Assembly: GCA_005888335.1 (NCBI GenBank)
Contig: VAWY01000135.1
Span: 1 to 20,359, forward strand
DNA length: 20,359 nucleotides
Direction: 5' to 3'
Source of the DNA: Actinomycetota bacterium
GTDB lineage: Bacteria > Actinomycetota > Thermoleophilia > Solirubrobacterales > Solirubrobacteraceae
The notes under the pieces are model-generated. The model did not search any database. It was not told the origin of the DNA and saw only the letters and a program-made list of their open reading frames with translations. Shown piece after piece: positions 1 to 9,916 of this stretch (the first letter of the stretch is position 1; each line of letters starts with the position of its first letter). Both the position numbers and the translations under genes were made by a program.

Positions 1-248
1 CACTTCGAGTAGTTGTCCTCCATGGCGTCGATGAGCTCGCGCATGAAGCGCGGGGACAGGTTCACGCGCGTCACCACCACACCCGGGATCTCCTCGTCCT
101 CCACCTCGTGGTCCACGCGGGCGAACGTGATCGTGAACTCGTAGTCGGAGTGGCTGACGTTCGCGAAGTTCGCGTAGACGCCGGCCATGATCTCCGGGGC
201 GAAGTGGATGTTGATGTGGCGCTCGGGCCCGTGCTCGTCGGAAGCCAT
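1..248 (-). CDS. DUF3467 family protein, truncated by window edge
   Basis: The minus-strand frame from the ATG at 248-246 stays open to the window edge, giving the first 82 residues. The protein starts MASDEHGPERHINIHFAPE and continues with a region matching the small DUF3467 family: a beta strand with INI, then an A-N-F-A-N-V-S-H-S core, an F-T-I-T-F-A-R-V strand, and a conserved tail reading V-N-L-S-P-R-F-M-R-E-L-I-D-A-M-E-D-N. The family is about 80-110 residues long and its molecular role is not established, so no function is given. The gene is divergent from rlmH, with only 19 nt between the start codons, so the two share one promoter region. Family assignment is by recognition of the pattern. 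The C-terminus lies outside the window. Confidence 0.75.
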   Translation of the reverse strand, partial: MASDEHGPERHINIHFAPEIMAGVYANFANVSHSDYEFTITFARVDHEVEDEEIPGVVVTRVNLSPRFMRELIDAMEDNYSK

Positions 249-253
249 GGCCC

Positions 254-259
254 TAGTGT
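254..259 (+). promoter_or_regulatory. -10 box of a probable leaderless promoter for rlmH-argS
   Basis: TAGTGT matches the TANNNT actinobacterial -10 consensus and is followed by 8 nt and then the rlmH ATG at 268. No Shine-Dalgarno sequence precedes the ATG. No convincing -35 is visible. The spacing would place the transcript 5' end at or within 1-2 nt of the start codon. Confidence 0.45.
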
Positions 260-267
260 CACACGTG

Positions 268-672
268 ATGAAGCTGGTCGTCGTCTCCGTGGGCCGGCTG
301 CGGCCGCCCTACGTCGACGACGTCCAGCACTACAAGAAGCTGCTCGCCCGCCACGCCCGCCTCGACCTGATCGAGGTCCGCGAGGACGAGTCGGTCGCCC
401 GCCGGCTGCCCGAGCGCGCGTTCATCTCCCTGCTCGCCGTCGACGGCCGGACCTATGACTCGGTGGCCTTCTCGCGCTGGCTCGAGGAGCGCCGGCAGTC
501 GGGCCGCGACCTGTGCTTCGTGGTCGGCGGGCCGGCCGGCCTGGAGCTCGCCTCCGACCACCGGCTGTCGTTCGGGCCGCTGACGCTGCCGCACCAGCTC
601 GCGCAGGTGGTGCTGCTCGAGCAGCTCTTCCGCGCGCACAAGATCCTCGCCAACGAGCCCTACCATCTCTAG
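268..672 (+). CDS. rlmH: 23S rRNA (pseudouridine1915-N3)-methyltransferase RlmH
   Basis: RlmH methylates pseudouridine 1915 in helix 69 of 23S rRNA, using S-adenosylmethionine, on assembled 70S ribosomes. The 134-residue product shows the family layout: N-terminal strand MKLVVVSVGR, the segment ISLLAVDGRTYDSVAFSRWL at residues 53-71, the SAM-binding glycine loop FVVGGPAG at 84-91, and the C-terminal knot region LLEQLFRAHKILANEPYHL. The family usually ends PYHY or PYHR and is about 155 residues, so this copy is somewhat short but keeps the motifs. The ATG at 268 is chosen because it begins the conserved first strand and sits 8 nt after a TANNNT box. An upstream in-frame ATG at 187 would overlap the divergent DUF3467 gene. 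argS follows after 2 nt, so the two are almost certainly co-transcribed. Confidence 0.9.
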   Translation: MKLVVVSVGRLRPPYVDDVQHYKKLLARHARLDLIEVREDESVARRLPERAFISLLAVDGRTYDSVAFSRWLEERRQSGRDLCFVVGGPAGLELASDHRLSFGPLTLPHQLAQVVLLEQLFRAHKILANEPYHL

Positions 673-674
673 CC

Positions 675-2276
<1,602 letters not shown>

Positions 2277-2278
2277 CG

Positions 2279-3031
2279 CTACAGGTTGTAGATGAAGTCC
2301 AGCCCCAGGTTCCCGAGGAAGTCCTGGGCCGAGCTGTTCAGGCGCGTGAGCTCGTTGGTGAAGATCAGCACGCCCATCACGACCAGCACGACGCCGGACA
2401 CGGCCGTCACGATCACGTAGCGGTCGCGCAGCCAGCGCCAGGCGCCCGTGGCGCGGTCGAAGAGCACGGCGGTGAGCAGGAACGGGCCGGCCAGCCCGGC
2501 CGAGTAGAAGGCCAGCAGCACGCCGCCGTGCCCGACCGAGTCCGACGTCGACGCGGCGGCCAGGATCGAGCTGAGCGTGGGGCCGATGCACGGCGTCCAC
2601 GCGAGCGCGAAGGCGGCCCCGGCGACGAGCGGTCCGCCCGACCCGGCGCGGCTGATGAGCGCCTCCGGCCGCCACTCGCGGTTGAGCTTGGGCACGAACG
2701 GCGAGACGACGAACAGCACGCCCATCGCGATGATCAGCCCGCCGGCGACCTTGTTGAGCGTGTCCTTGTGCTCGTTGAGCGTGTGGCCCAGGCCGGTGGC
2801 CGTCATGCCCAGCGCGACGAAGACGATCGTGAACGACAGGCAGAAGATGAGGGCCGGCCACAGGACCTTGGCGGCCGAGTGCTCGCGCGAGCGCATCTCG
2901 GCGACCGACACGCCGCTGACGGCCGACAGGTAGCCGGGCACGAGCGGCAGCACGCACGGCGAGATGAACGAGACGAACCCGACCGCGAACGCGGCCAGGA
3001 CCGTCGTATCGGCGGTGGCGGCGGCGATCAT
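2279..3031 (-). CDS. ccdA: cytochrome c biogenesis thiol transporter CcdA
   Basis: CcdA is a polytopic membrane protein of the DsbD-beta/LIO family. It carries reducing equivalents from cytoplasmic thioredoxin across the membrane to CcmG/ResA-type thioredoxins. The 250-residue product has about six hydrophobic segments and the two redox cysteines of the family: Cys26 in ISPCVLPLVPGY and Cys148 in AWTPCIGP. The ATG at 3031-3029 overlaps the TGA of the upstream ccmH-like gene by one base, indicating translational coupling. Together with the ccmH-like and ccmG genes it forms a three-gene minus-strand unit. The stop codon is 2 nt from the argS stop on the opposite strand, so any terminator must lie inside argS. 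Confidence 0.9.
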   Translation of the reverse strand: MIAAATADTTVLAAFAVGFVSFISPCVLPLVPGYLSAVSGVSVAEMRSREHSAAKVLWPALIFCLSFTIVFVALGMTATGLGHTLNEHKDTLNKVAGGLIIAMGVLFVVSPFVPKLNREWRPEALISRAGSGGPLVAGAAFALAWTPCIGPTLSSILAAASTSDSVGHGGVLLAFYSAGLAGPFLLTAVLFDRATGAWRWLRDRYVIVTAVSGVVLVVMGVLIFTNELTRLNSSAQDFLGNLGLDFIYNL

Positions 3032-3504
3032 CAGCGCTCGTACCGAGCGATGTCCTCCTCGAGGCGGCGCGCGTCGGCGGCGCTCAGCGCCGGGACGGCG
3101 GCGGCCTCCGGGGCGGCGGCCGCGGCGAGGCGGCTGCGCCGGCGCCAGCGCGGCACCAGCACGGCCAGGCCGGCGATCAGCGCGAGGACCAGCGCGGCCG
3201 GCACGAGCCAGGCGGCGATGTTGAACCCGCCGCCCTGCGGCATGGCCAGGACCGCCGGGCCGTACTGGCCGACGAGCGCCTGCTTGACCTGCTCCTTGGT
3301 CTTGCCCTGCCTGATCTGGCTGCGGATGAACGCGCGCTCGCGATCGGCCTGGCTCGACTCGGAGATGTTCAGCGCGGTGCCGCACAGCACGCACATGACC
3401 TCGTCCTCGACGTCGGCTAGCGTGGTGCGCTGCACCGGCGCGGCGGCGGCGGGCGCGGCGACCACCAGCGCGGCGAGCAGGGCGGTGAGCAGGCGGCGCG
3501 TCAT
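3031..3504 (-). CDS. ccmH: CcmH/CycL-type cytochrome c maturation protein
   Basis: CcmH-type proteins are membrane-anchored thiol oxidoreductases that act on the CXXCH site of apocytochrome c during System I maturation. The 157-residue product has an N-terminal signal/anchor ([21 protein letters not shown]). An extracytoplasmic helical domain follows, with the redox pair Cys38/Cys41 in [15 protein letters not shown], corresponding to the family LRCxxC region. The helix [20 protein letters not shown], a YGPAVLAMP loop and a second membrane segment at about residues 96-118 come next. ATG at 3504 is chosen because a GGGGG stretch lies 7 nt upstream. An in-frame GTG at 3510 overlapping the ccmG stop is the alternative. 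The domain order matches CcmH, while the Leu-Arg before the first Cys is replaced by Val-Met. Confidence 0.86.
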   Translation of the reverse strand: MTRRLLTALLAALVVAAPAAAAPVQRTTLADVEDEVMCVLCGTALNISESSQADRERAFIRSQIRQGKTKEQVKQALVGQYGPAVLAMPQGGGFNIAAWLVPAALVLALIAGLAVLVPRWRRRSRLAAAAAPEAAAVPALSAADARRLEEDIARYER

Positions 3505-3506
3505 CG

Positions 3507-4046
3507 TCACGCCCCCACGATGGCAAGCGCCTCGTCGAGGAACTGCCGATTCACCGGGCCGCGCTGGATCGCGGCGACGCGCCCGCGGCTGTCGATGACG
3601 AACGTCTCGGGCAGCTGGCGCGTGCCGTACGCCTTGGCCAGCTGGCCGTCGACGTCGCGAATGCTCGGGTACGTCACCTTGAGGCGCTTGACGAAGTCCT
3701 GCGAGTCCGGCGAGGCGTCGCGGTACGTCACCCCCAGGACCGTGCCGCCGTGCGCGGCGAGGCGCTTCTGCGCGCGCTCGAGCAGCGGGGCCTCGAGCCG
3801 GCACGGGCTGCACCACGAGGCCCAGAAGTTCAGGACGACCGGCTTGCCGCGGAAGCTGGCCAGCGAGCGCTGACCGCCGCCGCCGAGCACCGGCAGCGGC
3901 CGGTCGGGCGCAGCGGGCCGGTGACCGTTGGCCACGGCATCATCGAGCGTGCGGTTCTCCCCGCGCTGGGCGACCCCGTAGACGAGAAGTCCGATGAGGG
4001 CGGCGGCGGCGATGACGGCAACGAGCGGGACGGCGTTCCGCTTCAC
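3507..4046 (-). CDS. ccmG: thiol:disulfide interchange thioredoxin (CcmG/ResA/DsbE type)
   Basis: This membrane-tethered thioredoxin-fold protein reduces apocytochrome c or CcmH cysteines outside the membrane and is itself reduced by CcdA. With the GTG at 4046 it has 179 residues. A short positively charged start (VKR) leads directly into a membrane anchor at about residues 5-24. The redox motif is WCSPC at residues 78-82, within [15 protein letters not shown]. The cis-proline loop is QLPETFVID (Pro146). The start was chosen because it places VKR right before the anchor and lies 8 nt after a TACGCT -10 box. Upstream in-frame GTG 4100 and ATG 4091 would add a non-family Trp-rich extension. The ccmH-like gene follows after 2 nt. 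Confidence 0.9.
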   Translation of the reverse strand: MKRNAVPLVAVIAAAALIGLLVYGVAQRGENRTLDDAVANGHRPAAPDRPLPVLGGGGQRSLASFRGKPVVLNFWASWCSPCRLEAPLLERAQKRLAAHGGTVLGVTYRDASPDSQDFVKRLKVTYPSIRDVDGQLAKAYGTRQLPETFVIDSRGRVAAIQRGPVNRQFLDEALAIVGA

Positions 4047-4054
4047 AGGTGGTG

Positions 4055-4060
4055 AGCGTA
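4055..4060 (-). promoter_or_regulatory. -10 box of a probable leaderless promoter for ccmG-ccmH-ccdA
   Basis: On the minus strand the sequence reads TACGCT, 8 nt, then GTG AAG, the ccmG start. This matches TANNNT at leaderless spacing and there is no Shine-Dalgarno sequence. The same arrangement occurs at rlmH, ccmE and the dehydrogenase gene. It would lie about 64 nt from the divergent tRNA-Gly promoter box. Confidence 0.45.
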
Positions 4061-4123
4061 GCCACGCCGACGCCCATCCACCATCGGCCATCTGTACCAC
4101 GTACCGCTGCGAGATCGCGCAGC

Positions 4124-4129
4124 TAGGAT
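4124..4129 (+). promoter_or_regulatory. candidate -10 box of tRNA-Gly
   Basis: TAGGAT (TANNNT) lies 10 nt before the mature 5' end of the tRNA. No good -35 match is visible at 16-18 nt upstream. Confidence 0.35.
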
Positions 4130-4139
4130 GCGAACTCTC

Positions 4140-4210
4140 GCGGGATTAGTTCATCGGTAGAACGCCAGCTTCCCAAGCTGGAGAGACGGGTTCGATTCCC
4201 GTATCCCGCT
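4140..4210 (+). tRNA. tRNA-Gly (anticodon CCC)
   Basis: The cloverleaf folds without mismatches. The 7-bp acceptor stem is GCGGGAT (4140-4146) with ATCCCGC (4203-4209). The D stem is GTTC/GAAC (4149-4152/4160-4163). The anticodon stem is CCAGC/GCTGG (4165-4169/4177-4181), with loop TTCCCAA and anticodon CCC at 4172-4174. A 4-nt variable loop follows, then the T stem ACGGG/CCCGT with loop TTCGATT. The discriminator base T4210 is the usual U73 of bacterial tRNA-Gly. No 3' CCA is encoded. It reads glycine GGG codons. Confidence 0.97.
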
Positions 4211-4230
4211 CTCGGTCCACTCGACCAGCC

Positions 4231-4587
4231 CTACTCGACGAGCGTCTCCTCGTGCAGCAGGAAGCCGGCGGCGTCGAGCACGCCGCGCACGCGGAGGCGC
4301 TCGAGGGTCTCCGGCGTGTCGGCGGCGCCGACCGGCCACCACAGGTGCGCCGCGCCGGCCTCGCAGGCGAAGTCATGGGCGCCGGGGTCGTCGACGACCT
4401 CGCGCAGCCAGGCGAGCTCGTCGGCGATGCGGCGGCGCGGGATGCCGTCGCCGGACGGCGCCTCGGCGGGTCGCTCGCGGCGTTCGCGGACGCCGCGCGG
4501 GCGCTCGAGGGCGCGGGTGAGGGCCGCCTCCCAGTCGGGTTGGGGACGGACGAGCTCCACGGCGGCGACGGCCATCCGGCGCAGCAT
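4231..4587 (-). CDS. small hypothetical protein with a strong ribosome binding site
   Basis: I do not recognise this 118-residue protein. It begins MLRRMAVAAVELVRPQPDWE, continues with an Arg/Glu/Pro-rich central stretch, and then has a more ordered half: an amphipathic segment RRRIADELAWLREVVDDPG, a Trp-Trp pair in AAHLWWPVG, and a C-terminal helix TPETLERLRVRGVLDAAGFLL. There is no signal peptide, membrane segment or obvious catalytic motif. The ATG at 4587 is supported by AGGAGG 4 nt upstream, one of only two strong Shine-Dalgarno sequences in the window. The frame also has normal GC-rich codon use. The gene is divergent from the 4641 gene, and its stop lies 20 nt from the tRNA 3' end on the opposite strand. 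Long plus-strand frames over this region lack such start signals and look like shadows. Confidence 0.6.
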   Translation of the reverse strand: MLRRMAVAAVELVRPQPDWEAALTRALERPRGVRERRERPAEAPSGDGIPRRRIADELAWLREVVDDPGAHDFACEAGAAHLWWPVGAADTPETLERLRVRGVLDAAGFLLHEETLVE

Positions 4588-4591
4588 GTGC

Positions 4592-4597
4592 CCTCCT
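4592..4597 (-). promoter_or_regulatory. Shine-Dalgarno AGGAGG of the 4231-4587 gene
   Basis: A perfect AGGAGG on the minus strand ends 4 nt before the ATG at 4587. It is the main evidence that the minus strand is the coding strand here. Confidence 0.6.
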
Positions 4598-4640
4598 GGC
4601 CCGCGCGTCAAACGCAGGGGCGCGGGGTACGCGCGAGACT

Positions 4641-5012
4641 ATGCGCATGGAACCCCAGCCCGTCACGCTGGCCGAGGTGGCCCGGCGCGCCGCCGAGGTC
4701 GTCGATCCCGAGGACACCGATCCGGACGTCGCCGACCTGCTCGCCCAGTTCGAGGATGCCGACGAACCGATCGGCGGGGTGCTCGAGGGGCTGGATGAGC
4801 GCGTGGCGGAGGCCGTCGGGCGCGTCGATCCGGACGGGACGTTGCCGGCGGTCCAGATGATGGGCGCCGTGATCACCTATCTGGGCTACCGGCGCGACGA
4901 GGTGACCGACGTCGAGGCCGACATCCTGCGCCTCGCCGCGCGCGCGGAGTACGACGGCGATCCGCCGGCGGTCATCGAGGAGTGGCTCGCCGACCAGGGC
5001 GTGACGCTCTAG
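4641..5012 (+). CDS. acidic hypothetical protein
   Basis: This acidic 123-residue protein (121 if the ATG at 4647 is used) was not recognised. It looks like a soluble, mostly helical protein. It begins with PVTLAEVARRAAEVVDPEDT, has a hinge-like DADEPIGGVLEGLDERVAEA and the segment GTLPAVQMMGAVITYLGYRR, and ends DPPAVIEEWLADQGVTL. There are no cysteines, membrane segments or catalytic motifs. The pattern of helices and the strict absence of low-complexity stretches favour a real gene. No clear Shine-Dalgarno sequence or TANNNT box is visible, so the choice between the two nearby ATGs is open. The TAG stop lies inside the left arm of a 65-nt hairpin, probably its terminator. Confidence 0.65.
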   Translation: MRMEPQPVTLAEVARRAAEVVDPEDTDPDVADLLAQFEDADEPIGGVLEGLDERVAEAVGRVDPDGTLPAVQMMGAVITYLGYRRDEVTDVEADILRLAARAEYDGDPPAVIEEWLADQGVTL

Positions 5013-5073
5013 TGCTGCGTCAGGTGACGTTCGCCCCGCCGAACGGGGCGAACGTTGCCTGACGCGGCACTAG
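5009..5073. terminator. 65-nt bidirectional hairpin between convergent genes
   Basis: Arms 5009-5038 and 5044-5073 are 30 nt each. They pair at 27 of 30 positions, starting CTAGTGC and ending GCACTAG, around the 5-nt loop CCGAA. The left arm contains the stop codon of the 4641 gene. The minus-strand zinc-ribbon gene ends 46 nt further on. No T-run follows on either strand, so it would be a GC-rich, U-tract-less terminator or an extragenic palindrome. Confidence 0.6.
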
Positions 5074-5080
5074 TTCGCCG

Positions 5081-5122
5081 GGTGGCAGGTCAGCACCGCC
5101 GAAGGCGGTCGCTACCCGCTAC
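5081..5122. terminator. second hairpin at the 3' end of the zinc-ribbon gene
   Basis: A perfect 6-bp stem, ACCGCC (5095-5100) and GGCGGT (5104-5109), closes a GAA triloop. Outside it, 5081-5090 pairs imperfectly with 5113-5122. The right side contains the minus-strand stop codon (5121-5119). Confidence 0.4.
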
Positions 5123-5364
5123 CAGGCCTGCCCGGCCCCGCAATGCGGGCAGTCGACGGTCGTCGAGACCCGGGCCTCCCACTGGAACCCGCAGACGCAG
5201 GTGTAGGTGGCCAGGTCCTTCGGGCCGCCGAAGGCCTCGCGGATGCGCGGCTCGGGCTGCGGAGCGGCGGGATCGAGCGGCGGGCGGGCCGCGGGCGCGT
5301 GGCCGCGACGGCGCTCAGCTGACCGGCGACGACGCTCGGTGATGCGTTGCAGACGTGGTCGCAT
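5119..5364 (-). CDS. small zinc-ribbon protein
   Basis: The 81-residue product has a basic N-terminus (MRPRLQRITERRRR), a Pro/Ala-rich linker, then IREAFGGPKDLATYTCVCGFQ and a closing STTVDCPHCGAGQAW. Cys56-x-Cys58 and Cys72-x-x-Cys75 form a CxC...CxxC zinc-ribbon knuckle pair. This is consistent with a small metal-binding protein that could contact nucleic acid through its arginine-rich N-terminus. No specific family is recognised. The start is taken at the ATG at 5364. The upstream region is unusually AT-rich for this window (TTAGATGTAATGA) but has no Shine-Dalgarno, so this may be another leaderless start. It is divergent from ccmE and converges on the 4641 gene across two hairpins. Confidence 0.62.
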   Translation of the reverse strand: MRPRLQRITERRRRSAERRRGHAPAARPPLDPAAPQPEPRIREAFGGPKDLATYTCVCGFQWEARVSTTVDCPHCGAGQAW

Positions 5365-5424
5365 GTGTGTTCATTACATCTAACGCCCCAAGCCGGAAGT
5401 GGTTTCGCCCTTTCCATGTGAACG

Positions 5425-5430
5425 TAGACT
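5425..5430 (+). promoter_or_regulatory. -10 box of a probable leaderless promoter for ccmE-ccmF
   Basis: TAGACT is followed by 7 nt and the GTG of ccmE at 5438, matching TANNNT at leaderless spacing with no Shine-Dalgarno. Confidence 0.45.
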
Positions 5431-5437
5431 CCGGGGC

Positions 5438-5839
5438 GTGGATCCCGCGCGCAAACGGACCATCCGGCTGACCGTGGCGCTGACCGCCGCCGTGCTGCTC
5501 GCGGGCGCCCTCATCTACACGAGCTTCAGCGCGTCGAGCCCCGCCAAGACGCCCAGCCAGCTCATGGCGGGCGCGGAGGCGGGCCGCTCCTACCAGCTCA
5601 CCGGCAAGGTGGCCCCCGGCTACGTCCGGCGGGGCAACACGCTCGACTTCCGCGTGCGCGACCGCTCCGGGCGTGCCGCGGTGCCGGTCCGCTACACCGG
5701 AACGGTGCCCGACCCGTTCCGCGCCGGCCGCGAGGTGATCGTCACGGTGCGCAAGCAGGGCGCGGGCTTCGTCGGCGAGCGCGACTCGCTGGTGACGAAG
5801 TGCCCGTCGAAGTTCACCGACAGCAAGCGCTCGACCTAG
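5438..5839 (+). CDS. ccmE: cytochrome c maturation heme chaperone CcmE, cysteine-type variant
   Basis: CcmE is a membrane-anchored OB-fold heme chaperone. It binds heme covalently outside the membrane and hands it to CcmF/CcmH for attachment to apocytochrome c. The 133-residue product has the short basic start VDPARKRTIRL, an anchor at about residues 8-28, and an OB-fold with YQLTGKV, GNTLDFRVRDRSG, VPVRYTGTVPDPFRAGREVIV and GAGFVGERDSLVTKCPSKF. The heme-binding residue is histidine (HxxxY) in most CcmE. Here it is Cys122, in CPSKF, matching the known cysteine-type CcmE. The usual downstream Tyr is Phe126. The GTG start is set by the TANNNT box 7 nt upstream and by the charge pattern before the anchor. 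ccmF follows after 10 nt. Confidence 0.9.
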   Translation: MDPARKRTIRLTVALTAAVLLAGALIYTSFSASSPAKTPSQLMAGAEAGRSYQLTGKVAPGYVRRGNTLDFRVRDRSGRAAVPVRYTGTVPDPFRAGREVIVTVRKQGAGFVGERDSLVTKCPSKFTDSKRST

Positions 5840-5849
5840 CCACGCGCCC

Positions 5850-7994
<2,145 letters not shown>

Positions 7995-8006
7995 CGCGCC
8001 GTTGCG

Positions 8007-8288
8007 GTGGACGCCCTGGCCGCGCTGCTGGTCTTCGTCGTGCTGGTCGCCGCCGTGGCGCTCGTCGTGGCGCCGCTGCGGCGCGGGCGGACCGAGCGGC
8101 TCATCGCGGCAGAGGAGGCGCGCCGCGAGGAGCTCGAGGCGGCCAAGGAGGCCAAGTACCTCGAGATCCGCGACGCGGAGATGGACTTCCGGATGGGCAA
8201 GCTCTCGGAGGCCGACTTCCGGGCGCTCGATCGCCAGCTGCGCGCCGAGGCGGTCGAGATCCTGCGCGATCTCGACCGGCTAACCTGA
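8007..8288 (+). CDS. short CcmI-like membrane protein
   Basis: This 93-residue protein has one N-terminal membrane segment (about residues 4-25), a short basic turn RRGRTERL, and a charged helical stretch ending in AEMDFRMGKLSEADFRALDRQLRAEAVEILRDLDRL. The pattern of a membrane helix followed by E-x-D-x-x-x-GK-L-x-E-x-D-F/Y is that of the N-terminal part of CcmI, the chaperone that presents apocytochrome c to the ligase. The C-terminal TPR domain of full CcmI is absent. The GTG at 8007 is 12 nt after ccmF, so its role is inferred from position and this partial similarity. It may be a complete short form common in this lineage rather than a truncation. Confidence 0.72.
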   Translation: MDALAALLVFVVLVAAVALVVAPLRRGRTERLIAAEEARREELEAAKEAKYLEIRDAEMDFRMGKLSEADFRALDRQLRAEAVEILRDLDRLT

Positions 8289-8295
8289 CGCGACG

Positions 8296-8520
8296 ATGTC
8301 GACGATCCTCTCGTTCGTCCAGGTGATCATCTCCGTCGTCCTGATCTTCCTGGTGCTGATGCACTCGGGGAAGGACGCCGGCCTCTCGGGCGCCTTCGGC
8401 GTGGGCACCGGCACGGGGCCGTTCGGCGGCGGCTCGCTCGTCGAGCGCAACCTCAACCGCTGGACGATCGGCTTCGCGATCGCCTTCGTGATCAACACGC
8501 TGATCCTGCTGAAGATCTAG
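8296..8520 (+). CDS. secG: preprotein translocase subunit SecG
   Basis: SecG is the small accessory subunit of the SecYEG protein-export channel. The 74-residue product has two membrane helices (about residues 5-22 and 54-73) flanking the conserved cytoplasmic loop, here LMHSGKDAGLSGAFG followed by GTGTGPFGGG and VERNLNRWT. Both length and loop are typical. The ATG lies 7 nt after the stop of the ccmI-like gene, so it appears to be the last gene of the ccmEF unit. The link to cytochrome maturation is probably only co-transcription. It converges on tldE across a 37-nt gap. Confidence 0.93.
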   Translation: MSTILSFVQVIISVVLIFLVLMHSGKDAGLSGAFGVGTGTGPFGGGSLVERNLNRWTIGFAIAFVINTLILLKI

Positions 8521-8522
8521 GG

Positions 8523-8549
8523 AGCGGCTGCGCCCGCCGGCGCTGCGCT
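8523..8549. terminator. short hairpin between secG and tldE
   Basis: The core GCGCC (8530-8534) pairs with GGCGC (8539-8543) around CGCC. An outer AGCG/CGCT pairing at 8523-8526 and 8546-8549 is separated by a bulge. It sits in the 37-nt convergent gap and has no T-run. Confidence 0.35.
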
Positions 8550-8557
8550 GACCGCGA

Positions 8558-9916
8558 TCACACGCCGCCGGTGACGCGGAAGCCCTGCGCGCGCAGCGCC
8601 GGGCAGACCACGCCGGTGGCGAAGCGCGTCCCGTAGAACTCGCCCTCGCTGACGAGGCGCTGGCCGGCGGTCAGCGCCTCCGTCGCGTCGAGCAGCCGCA
8701 GGGCGGAGTCGGTGAACCGGACGTCGCGCGCCGGGCGCGTGATGCGGCCGTCCTCGATGAGGAACGTCCCGTCGCGCGTGACGCCCGTGAGCAGCGCGGT
8801 GCGCTCGTGGACGAGGTTGACGTACCACAGCCGCGTCACGTAGAGCCCGCGCTCGATCGGCGCCACGAGCTCGGCGGCGTCCGCCGCGCCGCCCCCGATG
8901 AGGACGAGGTTCGTCGGCGCCGGGCCGTCGATCGCGCCGCCCGGCTCGAGGGCGTGCCCGGTCGAGCGCGCCGCGCCGCCCGCCTGCGCGGCCGAGCGCG
9001 TGTCGTGCACGACACGGTGCGCGACGCCGTCCTGGATCAGCGGCAGCGGCGCCTTGGGCACGCCCTCGGCGTCGAAGGCGCGCGGCAGCGTGCCCGTGAA
9101 GCGCGGCGAGTCGGCCAGGTTGATGCACGACGCGGCCACGCGCGTGCCAAGCCGCCCGGTCAGCGCGCCGCGCTCCTCGCTGTGCGCGAGCCCGTTGAAC
9201 GCGCTGTAGGCGAGCATCTCGAGGATCGTCCCGACCGCGTCGTGCTCGAGGACGACCGGGTACTCGCCCGGCGCGACCGTCGCGGGCTCGCCGCCGACGA
9301 CCTTGGCCGCCGCGGCGTGGGCCAGCGCGCCGCCGTCGAGCGCGCCGATCCCCGTCCCCATCGCGGCGGCGAAGCCCGAGCGCCCGTCGTGGTCGCGGCA
9401 GAGGACCTTCATGTACGCGTCGGTCACGCGGTCGACCGCCTGCAGGCCGGTGGTGGCGACGATCGCGGTCTCCACGGCGCCCGCGCTCCACAGCCCGTAC
9501 GCCTCCAGCCCGCGCTCGGCCGCGGCGGCGAACGCGGCGGCGAGCGCGCCGCCCGCCGCGTGCGGGTCGAGCGCCGCCGTCTCGGCGTCGAAGCCCGTAT
9601 GCGCGCGGGCGGGCGCGGGCTGGGGCAGGCCGGGGTAGGCGCCGCGCCCGCCGCGCGCGGCGGCCTCCGCCGCGGCGCGGGCGCGGCGGGCGGCCTGGGC
9701 GAGCGCGTCGCGGTCCAGGCGCGCGGCGGTGGCACCGCCGGCGTGCCCGTCGACGACGCAGAGGACGTGGACGGTGTGCGCGTCGACCTCGGTGGCCTGC
9801 GTCGGCGCCGAGCGGCTGAACCGGGACGTCAGCGAGCGCTCGCGCACGACGGTGACCTGCGCCTCGCCCTCGACGCCGCTCAGGACGGCGGCGGCGAGCT
9901 CGAGCGGGCTCGTCAT
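8558..9916 (-). CDS. TldE/PmbA-like metalloprotease-homologue subunit
   Basis: TldE (PmbA) is the catalytically silent partner of TldD. The heterodimer degrades or trims small unfolded peptides and is known for CcdA-antitoxin turnover and microcin B17 maturation (that antitoxin is unrelated to the ccdA gene in this window). The 452-residue product has the family layout: an N-terminal alpha/beta half with ATEVDAHTVHVLCVVDGH, a middle with LEMLAYSAFNGLAHSEERGA, and a C-terminal beta-barrel with LYVTRLWYVNLVHERTALLTG and an end like ALRAQGFRVTGGV. It lacks the HExxxH zinc motif, as expected for TldE. The ATG at 9916 overlaps the tldD stop as ATGA, showing tight coupling. tldE is the second gene of a two-gene minus-strand unit. 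Confidence 0.88.
   Translation of the reverse strand: MTSPLELAAAVLSGVEGEAQVTVVRERSLTSRFSRSAPTQATEVDAHTVHVLCVVDGHAGGATAARLDRDALAQAARRARAAAEAAARGGRGAYPGLPQPAPARAHTGFDAETAALDPHAAGGALAAAFAAAAERGLEAYGLWSAGAVETAIVATTGLQAVDRVTDAYMKVLCRDHDGRSGFAAAMGTGIGALDGGALAHAAAAKVVGGEPATVAPGEYPVVLEHDAVGTILEMLAYSAFNGLAHSEERGALTGRLGTRVAASCINLADSPRFTGTLPRAFDAEGVPKAPLPLIQDGVAHRVVHDTRSAAQAGGAARSTGHALEPGGAIDGPAPTNLVLIGGGAADAAELVAPIERGLYVTRLWYVNLVHERTALLTGVTRDGTFLIEDGRITRPARDVRFTDSALRLLDATEALTAGQRLVSEGEFYGTRFATGVVCPALRAQGFRVTGGV

Noticed and set aside
4140..4210. tRNA gene as an integration site of a mobile element
   Set aside because: No integrase, no repeat of the tRNA 3' end elsewhere in the window, and flanking genes look native.
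4252..4860. Plus-strand 202-codon frame spanning two small genes
   Set aside because: It has no start signal and overlaps both the 4231 gene, which has a perfect AGGAGG, and the 4641 gene, which has a more protein-like composition.
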